Positions 34,490-51,718 of a stretch of 64,000 nt of DNA are shown in pieces. The translations under genes were made by a program, and so were the position numbers. The notes under the pieces are model-generated. The model was not told the origin of the DNA. It saw only the letters and a program-made list of their open reading frames with translations, and did not search any database. The DNA lies in the NCBI GenBank assembly GCA_964019055.1, contig OZ025214.1, positions 3,896,858-3,960,857 of the forward strand. The letters run 5' to 3'. Position 1 is the first letter of the stretch. Each line of letters opens with the position of its first letter. The stretch comes from Anthopleura xanthogrammica. Its lineage: Eukaryota > Cnidaria > Anthozoa > Actiniaria > Actiniidae.

Positions 34490-36012
34490 CTAAAGTCTAG
34501 ATTGCCAAATTTTCTCCCCGTCAATCTTTACATGGATAGTGGCCCACAATTGACCCGTTACTTTGAACTGGAAGCTGTACGTGCCATCTCTCAGCCTTTT
34601 TATCGGCAATGCAGACTCAGTGCTTGAATGACTCGAGTAAACTACTTGTATTCTGTCTGCCATGAATTTCAGATTTTTCCCAAAAGAGTTCTTGATTTGG
34701 ACAACAAACTCCAGAACCTCGCCTTTTTTTGCTTGATTGAAGCCGGCACAGCTGTAATCGACTAAACGGCCATCGATTCGTTGTGCAACAGAGCACTTGT
34801 CATAATCAACTACACAAGCATCAACAACATTAGCATGATGTATGAAATCACAAAATATATTATTGTCAAACTCAATCAGCCTTATTTTATCCCCTTGGCA
34901 TGGATAGTTAGGGAAAGGTTTCTCAGAGAGCTGTGACAAACGAGACGTCAGTTGTTTAGATATTGACAGGACATCCCTGTTACCGCCATTTGTCAACACT
35001 TTCTCTGTAAATTCAATGGCGCTTTTCAAGCCAGTCAAGTGCATTACAAGACCATCTTCTTGTGCTGCAAGCTCTTTCATCTTTGTTGCTGCAATCTTCT
35101 GTGTTTCTTGTTTAAGCACAATTCGTTTTTCTTCTAAGGCTTTAATCTGTTGATCAATAAAATCATCGACGTCTTTTTCAGTGGCTTTTGATGTTTTCTC
35201 CACGTTTTCTTTCATCTTCTGGACTGACTTCAGAACTGCCTCGATCTTGTTCCTGGTGTTGCTTATTCTTTCTTTTTCTGTTTTAAAGAGTTGTTTGTGT
35301 TGATTAGCAAGGTCTTCAACAAAGCTGAACTGATGATCACGGTGGTCAATAATGGTACAATCACGGCAAATCAATTCTTGGCAAGTATTACAGAAAAGCT
35401 TCTTGACTTCTCCTTTGTGCTTCTCACAAAACAGTTGTTTTTCTATGACTGGGATACCTGTGTTCTTTATCTGATCGAGTGTCATCAGTTGATGGCCTTT
35501 GGTTGCTACAGAACGTTGATGAGCCGTTGAACAAAAGTCACACATGAACAAGCAGCAGTTGGCACATCTACGAGTAGCTGTTTCTTTCATGTCACAGTTT
35601 TCGCACGTCAACTCGGTTTTTCCGCCATCTTTTTTCTCGGTCGAGTGGATGGCCAGAAGTGACAGAAGATTGTTGATCCAGAAGTTCACTTTGAGCTTCG
35701 TAACATCACTAGATATTATCTGTGAAAAATAAGTGTGCATGCTTTATTTTATAAGATGCAGCTGGCTGAGGACGTTATAAAAAAATGAGGACGTTTGAAA
35801 ATATTGTTATTCCAAAACGACCTTACCTTTACTTCTTCTCGACATGCTGGACAGACAACAGACGCCTTCCTTTTCCCTTTATCCAGGAGATCTTGTAAGC
35901 ACTTTCTACAGTAGGTATGTAGACAGGGGAGAAGTCGTGGGTCCGAGTAGTGTTCCAAACAGATTGGACACTTGACCTGTTCACCAAGCCCTTCAGACAA
36001 CTTTGCAGCCAT
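34490..36012 (-). CDS. TRIM E3 ligase-like protein, copy 8 (type B, shortened end)
   Basis: Exons 35827-36012 and 34490-35719, 471 residues, the shortest intact copy. The RING keeps all eight ligands; residue 56 is Ala (CPAC) and the exon ends EEVK. B-box 2 is of the LFCEKH kind. The type B filamin domain is the most divergent (VDYSCAGFNQAKKG). It stops right after IDGEKI, losing the last beta-strand (GSPxNI in copy 7) and the tail. The end therefore looks truncated by loss of the original 3' exon end; whether the Ig fold closes is doubtful. The 5' flank is class II. Confidence 0.85.
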
Positions 36013-36721
36013 TCTTCAAAGAAAACACATTAGAATTTCTAAAAACTGATTTTAAAGTTTTTATCTTGAAACTTGATATGTACAAACAAAGAATGGCACT
36101 CTAGGAACTGGTTTCCCATCCTAGTACTCGGTCTGCACAATCACGCATTAGATTGTCACGCATTAATCACGCAACGTTTGCTGTCAACTGAAGGTAAAGC
36201 GCAACGGTCAGAAAGGGCAGAAATATAAGAACGGAAAATAATATGCCTTATTAACTGGATGAAATAGCTCTTAATCTAGATCGCTAAATCGTTATCAATG
36301 GCTCGGAAAACCCCATTCTTTGTACTTTTTACTAGAAGTTGAAACTTCGCACAAACCAAGATAATTTATCTTAGAACACATAAAAAAATACGATGATCTT
36401 AGAAAAAAATTGGAATAATGTAAAATATGTTGATTTATCGAGCTTCTCTTACTGGCTTTGACAATATCGCGGCCAACTGACTGCAGAAAATTCATGAAAT
36501 CTATAGGAAAAACTTGACAAATCCAGCATTATTTACTATATCTGGTATCTTGAAATCCACGTGCTGCTGTCTGAGTAAAAATATCCCGAGTGTAGTGTCC
36601 GTGAGAGCCCTGGCAATGGATTTTATAGAAAACGGAATATTTTTGAATTATTTTTTGGTTTCAGTACGAAGACAATAGGCCGTGACGTCACAAATCTCGC
36701 CATATGTTACTATAATCCGGA

Positions 36722-37140
36722 CTGTTACAGTCAAACTAAGAAAACCGTAGCCTCCTTTGCAGCCGTTCTTAGGGTCGTCACGTCGTCATGCAACGTTTCT
36801 CTCCCGTGGGGAGAGAAGTATTGCGTGACGACCCTAAGAGCGTCTGCGTAGGAGGCTAAGAAAACCGTGAACACCTAAAATATGTCTGGAATGTTTATGT
36901 GTGTGATCACAGCGCGGTCACGCAAAGTATTTTCCCGTTTAAAAGTTTCAAACTTCATATTTTAGTTTTATTCTCGTGAAATTAGAAGTTTCTATTCGAG
37001 ACAGACGGATACACGAGAGAAGGATTCAATACAATCGTTTTTCATGGTGGTGGGAAACATCTTTTTTACAAGCAACGGCCTAAATAAACATTCCAGACAT
37101 ATTTTAGGTGTTCACGGTTTTCTTAGCTTGACTGTAAACA
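36722..37140. mobile_element. Outer inverted-repeat element with nested MITE
   Basis: The left arm (36722-36747 continuing at 36868-36897) and right arm (about 37083-37140) are reverse complements: tracts such as CACCTAAAATATGTCTGGAA on the left pair with TTCCAGACATATTTTAGGTG on the right. The inner region (36898-37082) has no gene. The left arm is split by the element at 36748-36858. Confidence 0.75.
36748..36858. mobile_element. 111-bp MITE with 9-bp target-site duplication
   Basis: Termini TAGCCTCC and GGAGGCTA; inner arms share TTAGGGTCGTCACG and its complement. AGAAAACCG flanks it on both sides (36739-36747, 36859-36867). The uninterrupted right arm of the outer element shows the pre-insertion site with a single copy, confirming the duplication. 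Confidence 0.85.
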
Positions 37141-37972
37141 GGGTCTGGAAGAGGGGGTCCGGATCCCGAATCACGCAATATTTTTTCCCTAAATCCCGCA
37201 TCCCGCGACATTTTACCATCCTTTCTCGAATCCCGCATTTAACTTTTTTTCCAACTTAAAGTATAAATTGACATAATAAGACGAATGGGCCCGATATTAC
37301 ACTAGTAATTAAAAGAACAACCAACTCATATACCCGCGGTCCTCAAAGGAATACGCGAACCTTCCGGCGGATATCGGTTACCGAAACGCATATTTGGAAT
37401 TCCGATGAGTACCCCTCGTGTCCGGACACAGGTATCCCAAGCTGGGTTTCTGTGGTTTCCTATCGAACTTATAAGGCAATGTATGGCGATTTTTCGAAAA
37501 AATTAAAAATCAGTAAATCACACAAATAAATGTATTATTTTTTAAAAGTTAATCAATGTCATTGCTGCAACGTAGGGATGTCAAAACAATTGGCATCCGT
37601 TGCGGGACCCGAATTAAAGGGGAAAGGAAGGCTACCCAATACCCACCACCTCTAGAAGTCTAAAACTAAAAGTAGTCAAATCGCACAAGTGGAATGTACT
37701 GTCTGTTTGCAAGTATTCTAAACAAACAATGTATTGATTTTCACTATATAATAAACACCCAGTATCGAGCATATCAACAGCTCTCTGAGAGTAAGGGGTA
37801 TTTACCATTGCCCACCACCTACATCAATAGAAGTAGGTCCTTATTTTGGACCATTGTTTCAGTGACATTATCTCTTGGACAAAAATGTCATTTGCAGATT
37901 CTTGCATTTCAGAAACGGTAAGTACTCTCTTTTTTATCGCCAACCGGAGTATAGTACATTATTCTGGTTTAT

Positions 37973-39703
37973 TCAGGTTTCATTTCCATAAGTAATTCGA
38001 AAAGGACATCCTTGAATTTGTATCCCGTCGAGTTTGACATTTATTTCTGCTTGTGACAAGCCATCAAAGCAAAAATCAAAACTGTAAGTGTTATCATCAT
38101 GGCATTGTATATCTCGTATCTGAGTTATTACATCATTTGATTTTAGTTGTGCTGAACTGGTGCCGCCAAATTTTGAAAATGGAATAGGTTGTGCGACTAA
38201 TAGCCCGTCAGGGCCAGCTGCAAGAAACACCTCTGGTCCTGCTCTACGACCTCTAGTCCTATAACGTCTTGTTTTAGAATTCAAAGGAGTGCCACAGACC
38301 CTCACTTCAATCCTGTCCTCCATGAATCTAAGTTTATCCCCAAACACATTGTTTACACAAATAACAAAGTTCAGAACCTGGCCGTGTGTAGCCGTGATGG
38401 GACCCTGATTCCGCACAAAACTGCCATTTATTGACTGTGTGACTAAGCACTGCTTGGGATCAGGAAGACTATCCTGATTCTGTGTGACTAAGCACTGCTT
38501 GGGATCAGGATGACTAGAATCCACAACACTAACTTGCTGCTCTATCCAATCCCTGAATATTTTTCGATTAGGTTGAAGCCCCATGGCTTCCTGCTGAAGT
38601 GGTCTTTCGTTGAACTGTCTTTCACAAAGTTGTGACAAACGAGACGTCAGTTGTTTGGATATTGACAGGACATCACTGTTACCGCCATTTGTCAACACTT
38701 TCTCTGTAAATTCAATGGCGTTCTTCAAGCCAGTCAGGTGCATTGCAAGACCATCTTCTTGTGCTGAAAGCTTTTTCATTTTTGTTGCTGCAATCTTCTG
38801 TGTTTCTTGTTTAAGCACAATTCGTTTTTCTTCCAAGACTTTGATCTGTTGATCAATAAAATCATCGACGTCTTTTTCAGTGGCTTTTGATGTTTTCTTT
38901 ACGTTTTCTTTCATCTTCTGGACTGACTTCAGAACTGCCTCGATCTTGTTCTTGGTGTTGCTTGCTCTTTCTACTTCTGTTTTAAAGAGTTGTTTGTGTT
39001 GATCAGCGACGTCTTCAACGAAGCTGAACTGATGATCACGGTGATCAATAATGGTACAATCACGACAAATCAATTCTTGGCAAGTATTACAGAAAAGCTT
39101 CTTGACTTCTCCTTTGTGCTTCCCACAAAACAGTTGTTTTTCCATGACTGGGATACCTGTGTTCTTTATTTGATCCAGTGTCATCAGTTGATGGCCTTTG
39201 GTTGCTACAGAACGCCGATGAGCCGTTGAACAAAAGTCACACAGGAACATGCAGCAGTTGGCGCATCTACGAGTAGCTGTCTCTTTCATGTCACAGTTTT
39301 CGCACGTCAACTCGGTTTTGCCGCTATCTTTTTCCTCGGTCGAGTGGATGGCAAGAAGTGACAGAAGATTGTTGATCCAGAAGTTCACTTTGAGCTTCGT
39401 AACATCACCAGATGTTATCTGTAAACAATAAGTGTACATGCTTTATTTATTTTTTGAATGCAGCTGGCTGAGGACTTTTTGCTTTTTGAAAATACTGTTG
39501 TCTAAAAACGACCTTACCTGGACTTGTTCTCGACATTCTGGACAGACAACAGACGCCTTCCTTTCCCATTTATCCAGGAGATCTTGTAAGCACTGTCTAC
39601 AGTAGGTATGTAGACAGGGAAGAAGGCGTGGGTCCGAGTAGTGTTCCAAACAGATTGGACACGTGACCTGTTCACCAAGCCCTTCAGATAACTTTGCAGC
39701 CAT
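37973..39703 (-). CDS. TRIM E3 ligase-like protein, copy 9 (type A, variant loop)
   Basis: Exons 39518-39703 and 37973-39418, 543 residues, with RING and B-box ligands complete. RING changes: Gln for Arg before the sixth Cys, and Trp in the DKWERK loop. Before the filamin domain a short internal duplication repeats DPKQCLVTQ (about 38440-38515), absent elsewhere. The loop (about 38125-38290) begins CGTPLNSKTRRYRTRGRRAG, related to copy 5, then diverges. The tail is very short (YGNET). This is the rightmost, presumably 5'-most, member of the array. Confidence 0.9.
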
Positions 39704-39889
39704 TCTTGGTGTAATAGAATTATACTCTAAATGAAAAGTTGAATTTCTAGTTATACACCAAGAAGAACAACAAGCAATTAATCAAAACAAACATGCAAAC
39801 CGGTAAAAACAAAACAAAACAAAACAAAACAACTGTAACACACTATCTATAAAGCTAACAATGTCTCCCACGGTGAGGAAAATACAAGA

Positions 39890-40170
39890 GACTAGTATGG
39901 GAAAAAGTGGTGGGACTAAGATTGGAAAATATGAGAGATTAGTATATGTAAAAAAGTAGTAAAAAATATAAGAGACTAGTATGTAAAAAAGTGGGGGAAA
40001 ATACAAGAGACTAGTATGGGAAAAAGTGGTGGGACTAAGATTGGAAAATATGAGAGACTAGTATATGTAAAAAAGTAGTAAAAAATATAAGAGACTAGTA
40101 TGTAAAAAAGTGGGGAAAACTATAAGAGACTCGTATGTAAAAAAGTGGGGGAAAATATAAGAGACTATGG
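39890..40170. repeat. Minisatellite upstream of TRIM copy 9
   Basis: Repeated units containing AAGAGACTAGTATGGGAAAA and GTGGTGGGACTAAGATTGG; a composite unit of about 115-120 bases occurs roughly twice, with further partial units. Confidence 0.75.
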
Positions 40171-40748
40171 GAAAAAGGACTGAAAGTGGTATGGCTATAG
40201 CACTACCAGCCCCTCCCCCTCCGCGCTCCATGATGAAGCAAGAAGAAACGAGAAAAGTGAGAAAAAGATACTTGAAAACCATATGCCGAATCAGTTCGCT
40301 TTGCGAATCTTATAGCACACCGTAATGAACGTCACACAAGGGCACAAGATACGATGCCGAGGTTAAAAGGACAAGTCATCCAATACCCTGATTTCTTGGA
40401 AATCGTCACGGCGTCTACTGAGATCGTAGAATCAATATGGATTTTCATTTTCATCTGGCTATAAACCCTGCCAGTGTCTTATCTTTACGTAAGAATACGA
40501 ATAAAACACTTTTACATTTTTTCAAACAGTTTCATGCGATAGAGCAATCGGGAACGTCTCAATACAGCCACAAGAACATGATAATAATCTCATGAATAAC
40601 AACGAAGCAAAATATCACTATCCATGCATGGTTTGGAACGATTTGCTTTTGAATGATTCTAAGATCTTCTCGTAAGCAATTTCCAAAAGTAATGGAAAAT
40701 TTACTATAGGAATATGTCACAAGAACTTTAAGTCAGTAATAGGTTTAC

Positions 40749-40898
40749 CTGTTTCCTCTTACAGTAAGTGATAGTTTTTCTCTTCCTCCTTCTGCTTCAC
40801 TCAAGTCGGGACGGGGTGGTGGGCGGTTCGCTTGGATGTAGCCCATGATGCATTGCGGTCATTGTATAATCGTCAGTAACGCCACCTCCGTGACGTCA
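40749..40898 (-). promoter_or_regulatory. Class I promoter module and leader exon, TRIM copy 9
   Basis: Donor edge 40749 and Staf-like site 40842-40858. A TATA-like GTATAAT lies near 40864. The usual CRE position is degraded, but a perfect TGACGTCA stands about 25 bases further upstream (40891-40898). Retention of a CRE at a shifted position hints that it matters. Confidence 0.45.
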
Positions 40899-41441
40899 TT
40901 ATTCCGTTGCCTTGACGATGACATCAGTTTCGAGTTTTGAATTTATCTTTTGTAGAAAAGGCTCCGATAAACACGGGAAAAGATCGTATCTTTCTTTAAT
41001 CCTAATCAAAGCAAGTTTGCTGGAAGTTATAGTTTACCATGAAAATTTTACCAGGGAGGGGAGGGTAAGTGAATCTTTTGTAAGGTACTATCTTCTGCAT
41101 GGGACATTAACAAGCTTCGGACAGATTCAATATATATTTTAATCATCTTATTTCACTATTAAAGATCACTTGCATATTAATGACTCTCAAATGTGATATA
41201 ATCTTTCTGTGAATACTTCAATTAAAAAAAATGAAAAACTTTTAGTAAGAGCAGTATATTTCATTTGCACTTTATAACTGCTTTACATTCAAGTTATGGT
41301 AAAATAGTGCAACATTGTGCACAGGCAACCAATGTTGCAAGCCATGTGACACAATGCAATTTTTTTCATGTAATGTTGCTGAAGCAGAAAATGTTCCTAC
41401 ATTGGCAACATTGCCTGCAATGTTGCACTGTGTCCTTGCCT

Positions 41442-44106
41442 TTAGGTCCAAATCAATTCAATTTGACAACCTGATTTTTTAATAATCTGATTTGCAGTTT
41501 CAATATCTCTGCGATTCACCTTCCAGCAATCACTAACATTCAAGGTTTCTAGATTTTTACAGGAATTTAAGAGAAGAAAGACCAGTTCCTTAGTTACAAG
41601 TGGACATCGGGAAATATCAATTTGTTTTAGTTTGGAAAAGCATGGTGATTCAATAAACTTAGCGATATTTTCATATTCTAAATCCTCAATGCCAGAAAGA
41701 TTCAAGGTTTCTAAATCACATATCAAAGTACAGAAAATTGATGATAAGTGTTCTGTGAAAGGTTTGGATCCAGAGAATGTGCAGTGTTGAAGATTAAGGC
41801 ATTTTAAGTGTTGACAAGCCTCCAATAGTGTAAGAGTTTTGTTGTCTTTGTTGATGAATGATCCTGAAAGATTACTTGAGTCTGTGAGCAAGAGGTATGT
41901 GAGACTACTGCAGTATTGTCCAATTATTTCAGTGTCAATATTGCAAGATGTTGGTAGATGTAATGCTTCAAGGCGATAGCCATGTGCCATAAGGAATGGC
42001 TTAAGCTCCTTGTCAAAATCAAAACATGACCCATCAAGGTGCAAATGCTTCAAATCACATAGAGATTTTAAATAGTCAAGGCATGAGCCTGTAAGGTTAG
42101 GGCATTCTGTTAAGATAAGATTGGAAAGACTTGGACAAATCTCACATAAGTTTTTCACAACTGAGTTATCAATGGACGTATTAGAGAGATCTACATACTT
42201 TAGCTTAGATGTTCCTAATGACAAATAGCTCTCATTAAAATATATTTGCTGACTTGGTAAAGGGTGACAATAAGACAATGATAGGCTCTGGAGATAAGGC
42301 TGAGTTACCAACAAGTTAAAAATTCCTTCACTGGAAACACTGGTAGCTGACAGGCTTATCTCAACTATTTTGGAGCAATTTTTCCCTGTAGTATTGTCAC
42401 TACATAATTCTTTTAAGCCCAAATCTGTCACTTTTTTGCATGAATCTAGTTTTAGTACATGAAGGTTTTTGCAGTTTTTACCAAGGCTGGCCAGAACATG
42501 ATTGTTACATTGATAACAGCCACTCAGATCAAGAGTGCGTAGATTTGGAAGGCCAAGGGTCAATTCTTGCAGGGCTTTGGAGGTAATACGGCTGCAGTTC
42601 TGCAGTATAAGGTGAACTATTTTCTGAAAATAAAAAAACATTTAAATGTGTTAAGAAAATAATGTGATTATACTATAACTGGTAAGGCTTTCCGTCCACC
42701 TCAGAGTGGAAAAACGAAAATACAAAAATACAACAGGTGCCTCAATAATTGAAATAAATTCATATCTTTTAATGGGTGTTTGCAAAAAGATAGAAAGGAT
42801 AAAGTAGCCCAAGCCCCTCCCCCTCAGTGATCCCTGATAACATTTTGTATTACCAGTAATTGAAAAATTACCTTGCATCTCCTTGTAATAATATTAATTA
42901 TTGAATTAGAAATGACAAAGCTGCAAGCACTAACATCTAATGATGTCAATCCACAGTGCAGTAATGTGCTTAGATATGAAGCCTTTAGTTGTTTGTTCTT
43001 AACCAGGGTATTAAGAAGCTCCTGGATCTGTCTTGAACCTTAGAATAATCAAGACCAAGAAACAAAATTATTGAATCATAAAACTGTATGAATTAAAGAT
43101 GGGAAGGATGTATAAAGATGATGGGATGGGATAGGATGGGATAGGATGTGATTGTTGGGTGGGTGGATATTGGATAGAGGATAGATAGATGGGTGGATAG
43201 ATAGATAGGTGGGTGAATGGATGGGTGGGTGGGTGGTTGGATGGATGGATGGATGAATGGGATGGCTGGATGGATGGACAATTGGATGGATGGATGGATG
43301 GGTGGGTGAATGGATGGTTGGTTGGATGGATGGATGGATGAATGGGATGGCTGGACGGATGGACAGATGGATGGATGGATGGGTGGGTGGGTGAATGGAT
43401 GGGTGAATGGATGGATAGGTGGATGGGTGGATGGATGGTTGGTTGGATGGATGGATGGATGGATGGATGGATGGATGGATGGATGGATGGATGGATGGAT
43501 GGTTGGTTGGATGGATGGATGGATGGATGGGTGGGTGGTTGGATGGATGGATGAATGGGATGGCTGGACGGATGGACAGATGGATGGATGGATGGATGGG
43601 TGGGTGGGTGAATGGATGGTTGGTTGGATGGATGGATGGATGGATGGATGGATGGATGGATGGATGGATGAATGGATGGATGGATGGATGGATGCATATG
43701 TGGGTGGATAATTGGGTGAAATGTTTTATGTATGGATATAAAATGGAATATGATGGAATGAATGGATATGGGAATGATGGATGGATGCAAGAATAAATAA
43801 ATGAATAGGAAAGTAGAACATCACTAATCCAAGTCAATCAAGAATAAATCAAAAAAATGATGAATAAAAAGTTTAATGTATGGATGAATAACAATCATAT
43901 CTACGTTAAAAAAACAGCAATAGTATTGTGTGGATAGGATAATAAGAATATTTGAAAAATATTATTACGTTACCTAAGTTATCAAAGGGTCCCAATACAT
44001 ACAAGTACTCTGTCATATCATCATGATTTAGACCGTCAGAGCACCAAATCGTGATGTCTTTAGCTATTCTATTCAAGCATAGACACTGAAGTGAAGTAAA
44101 ACCCAT
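41442..44106 (-). CDS. Leucine-rich repeat protein with BC-box-like N-terminus
   Basis: Exons 43974-44106, 42872-43038 and 41442-42623 join in phase to 493 residues. From about residue 70 on it is built of cysteine-containing leucine-rich repeats of the AMN1/FBXL kind ([37 protein letters not shown]). There is no F-box. Instead residues 5-14 ([10 protein letters not shown]) fit the elongin C-binding BC-box pattern (S/T)LxxxCxxx-hydrophobic, followed by IAKDI. Proteins combining a BC/VHL box and LRRs (ZYG11, ZER1, LRR1) are CUL2 substrate receptors, so a ubiquitin-ligase adaptor role is a reasonable inference. I do not recognise a specific ortholog. It is head to head with DCLRE1A, with 312 bases between start codons. 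Intron 1 holds a large GGAT repeat. Confidence 0.8.
43110..43800. repeat. (GGAT)n-type tetranucleotide array in LRR gene intron 1
   Basis: Hundreds of bases of GGAT/GGGT/GGTT tetranucleotides. It opens long, repetitive HPSIHPS or MDGWMDGW frames on both strands that are not genes. Confidence 0.95.
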
Positions 44107-44418
44107 GTTTAGACGTTCTCACCGCGCAAAAGGATCGCTAAACTAGATGGATAATGATAAAGAAAAATCTTTGATTTTCATCTTGTGGTGCAACAACTTG
44201 AGCCCGCGCTTAGAGTCAGCGGATTGGCTAGTACTTCATGGATGCTAATTTCATAATCATCAGAAGATTGATGTCTTTATTCAGACACAATGATATCAAC
44301 TCACTAAGTGTTAACCTATGGCGGGTTATTGGTAATCCAATCCATCAAGCATGAATGAACTCTAGAGTATTTTTAGTTTACTTTGGGGTCAAGACAGCGC
44401 TGGATTTTGTCTTAATTT
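44107..44418. promoter_or_regulatory. Bidirectional promoter region, LRR gene and DCLRE1A
   Basis: 312 bases separate the two divergent start codons, with no repeats. Shared regulation is an inference from spacing; I do not see a clear TATA box. Confidence 0.5.
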
Positions 44419-51349
<6,931 letters not shown>

Positions 51350-51718
51350 ATATATTGATGGTTTACAACCATCCCCATGGCAGCCATGTTAGTGGTATCA
51401 ACAAAGGATGCTAATAAGGGGCCAAGGGATCTTTTGTTAAGTACTGCCACCAGTAAAAATTTGTTCAAAAAATATCAATCTGTTTGCTCTGAGTGTATTT
51501 TTGAAATGACAACCAATATCTATATTTTTGTAAAATATATGTATAGAAGAAGTAAAAAAAATATTTTTTGTTTAATGTCATTTTCCTGATTGAATTTTCA
51601 TTGGCTACTTTAACATTTTCAAAAATGGGATAACTAATGTTTGAGTACCTTGGTTTCGAAAGTGTTGGGCTACCTGTGGTGGACTGCAGACTCGGATCAT
51701 TTCAGCACGTGGCGAAAA
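51350..51718. promoter_or_regulatory. DCLRE1A to UMPS interval
   Basis: 369 bases between the DCLRE1A stop and the UMPS start, same direction, AT-rich. It must hold the DCLRE1A 3' end and the UMPS promoter; no clear motif stands out. Confidence 0.4.

Larger units (their letters stand above)
36013..37972. other. Spacer between TRIM copies 8 and 9
   Basis: About 36013-36300 is class II 5' flank. About 36300-36720 is unrecognised. A nested pair of inverted-repeat elements occupies 36722-37140, followed by a fragment (about 37143-37260) resembling the element at 59432-59662 (shared GAAGAGGGGGTCC). About 37530-37972 is the third spacer family leading into the 3' end of copy 9. Confidence 0.6.
39704..41441. 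other. Upstream flank of TRIM copy 9
   Basis: It has an AC/AAAC-rich start, then a tandem repeat (39890-40170). About 40200-41080 is diverged class I flank, including a promoter module (40749-40898). About 41305-41435 contains an inverted repeat around GTGCAACATTG/CAATGTTGCAC. No gene seen; this marks the edge of the TRIM array. Confidence 0.6.

Noticed and set aside
1620..39703. A CRISPR-like or phage-type repeat array
   Set aside because: The repeats are kilobase gene-plus-spacer units with introns, not short regularly spaced repeats; the window is eukaryotic.
43068..43837. Long frames rich in HPSIHPS or MDGWMDG
   Set aside because: Produced by the GGAT tetranucleotide array on both strands; no gene structure.
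51641..51718. Upstream extension of UMPS by 26 codons
   Set aside because: The extension starts at TTG, has no ATG and is not similar to UMPS; the ATG at 51719 has a good context and the expected length.
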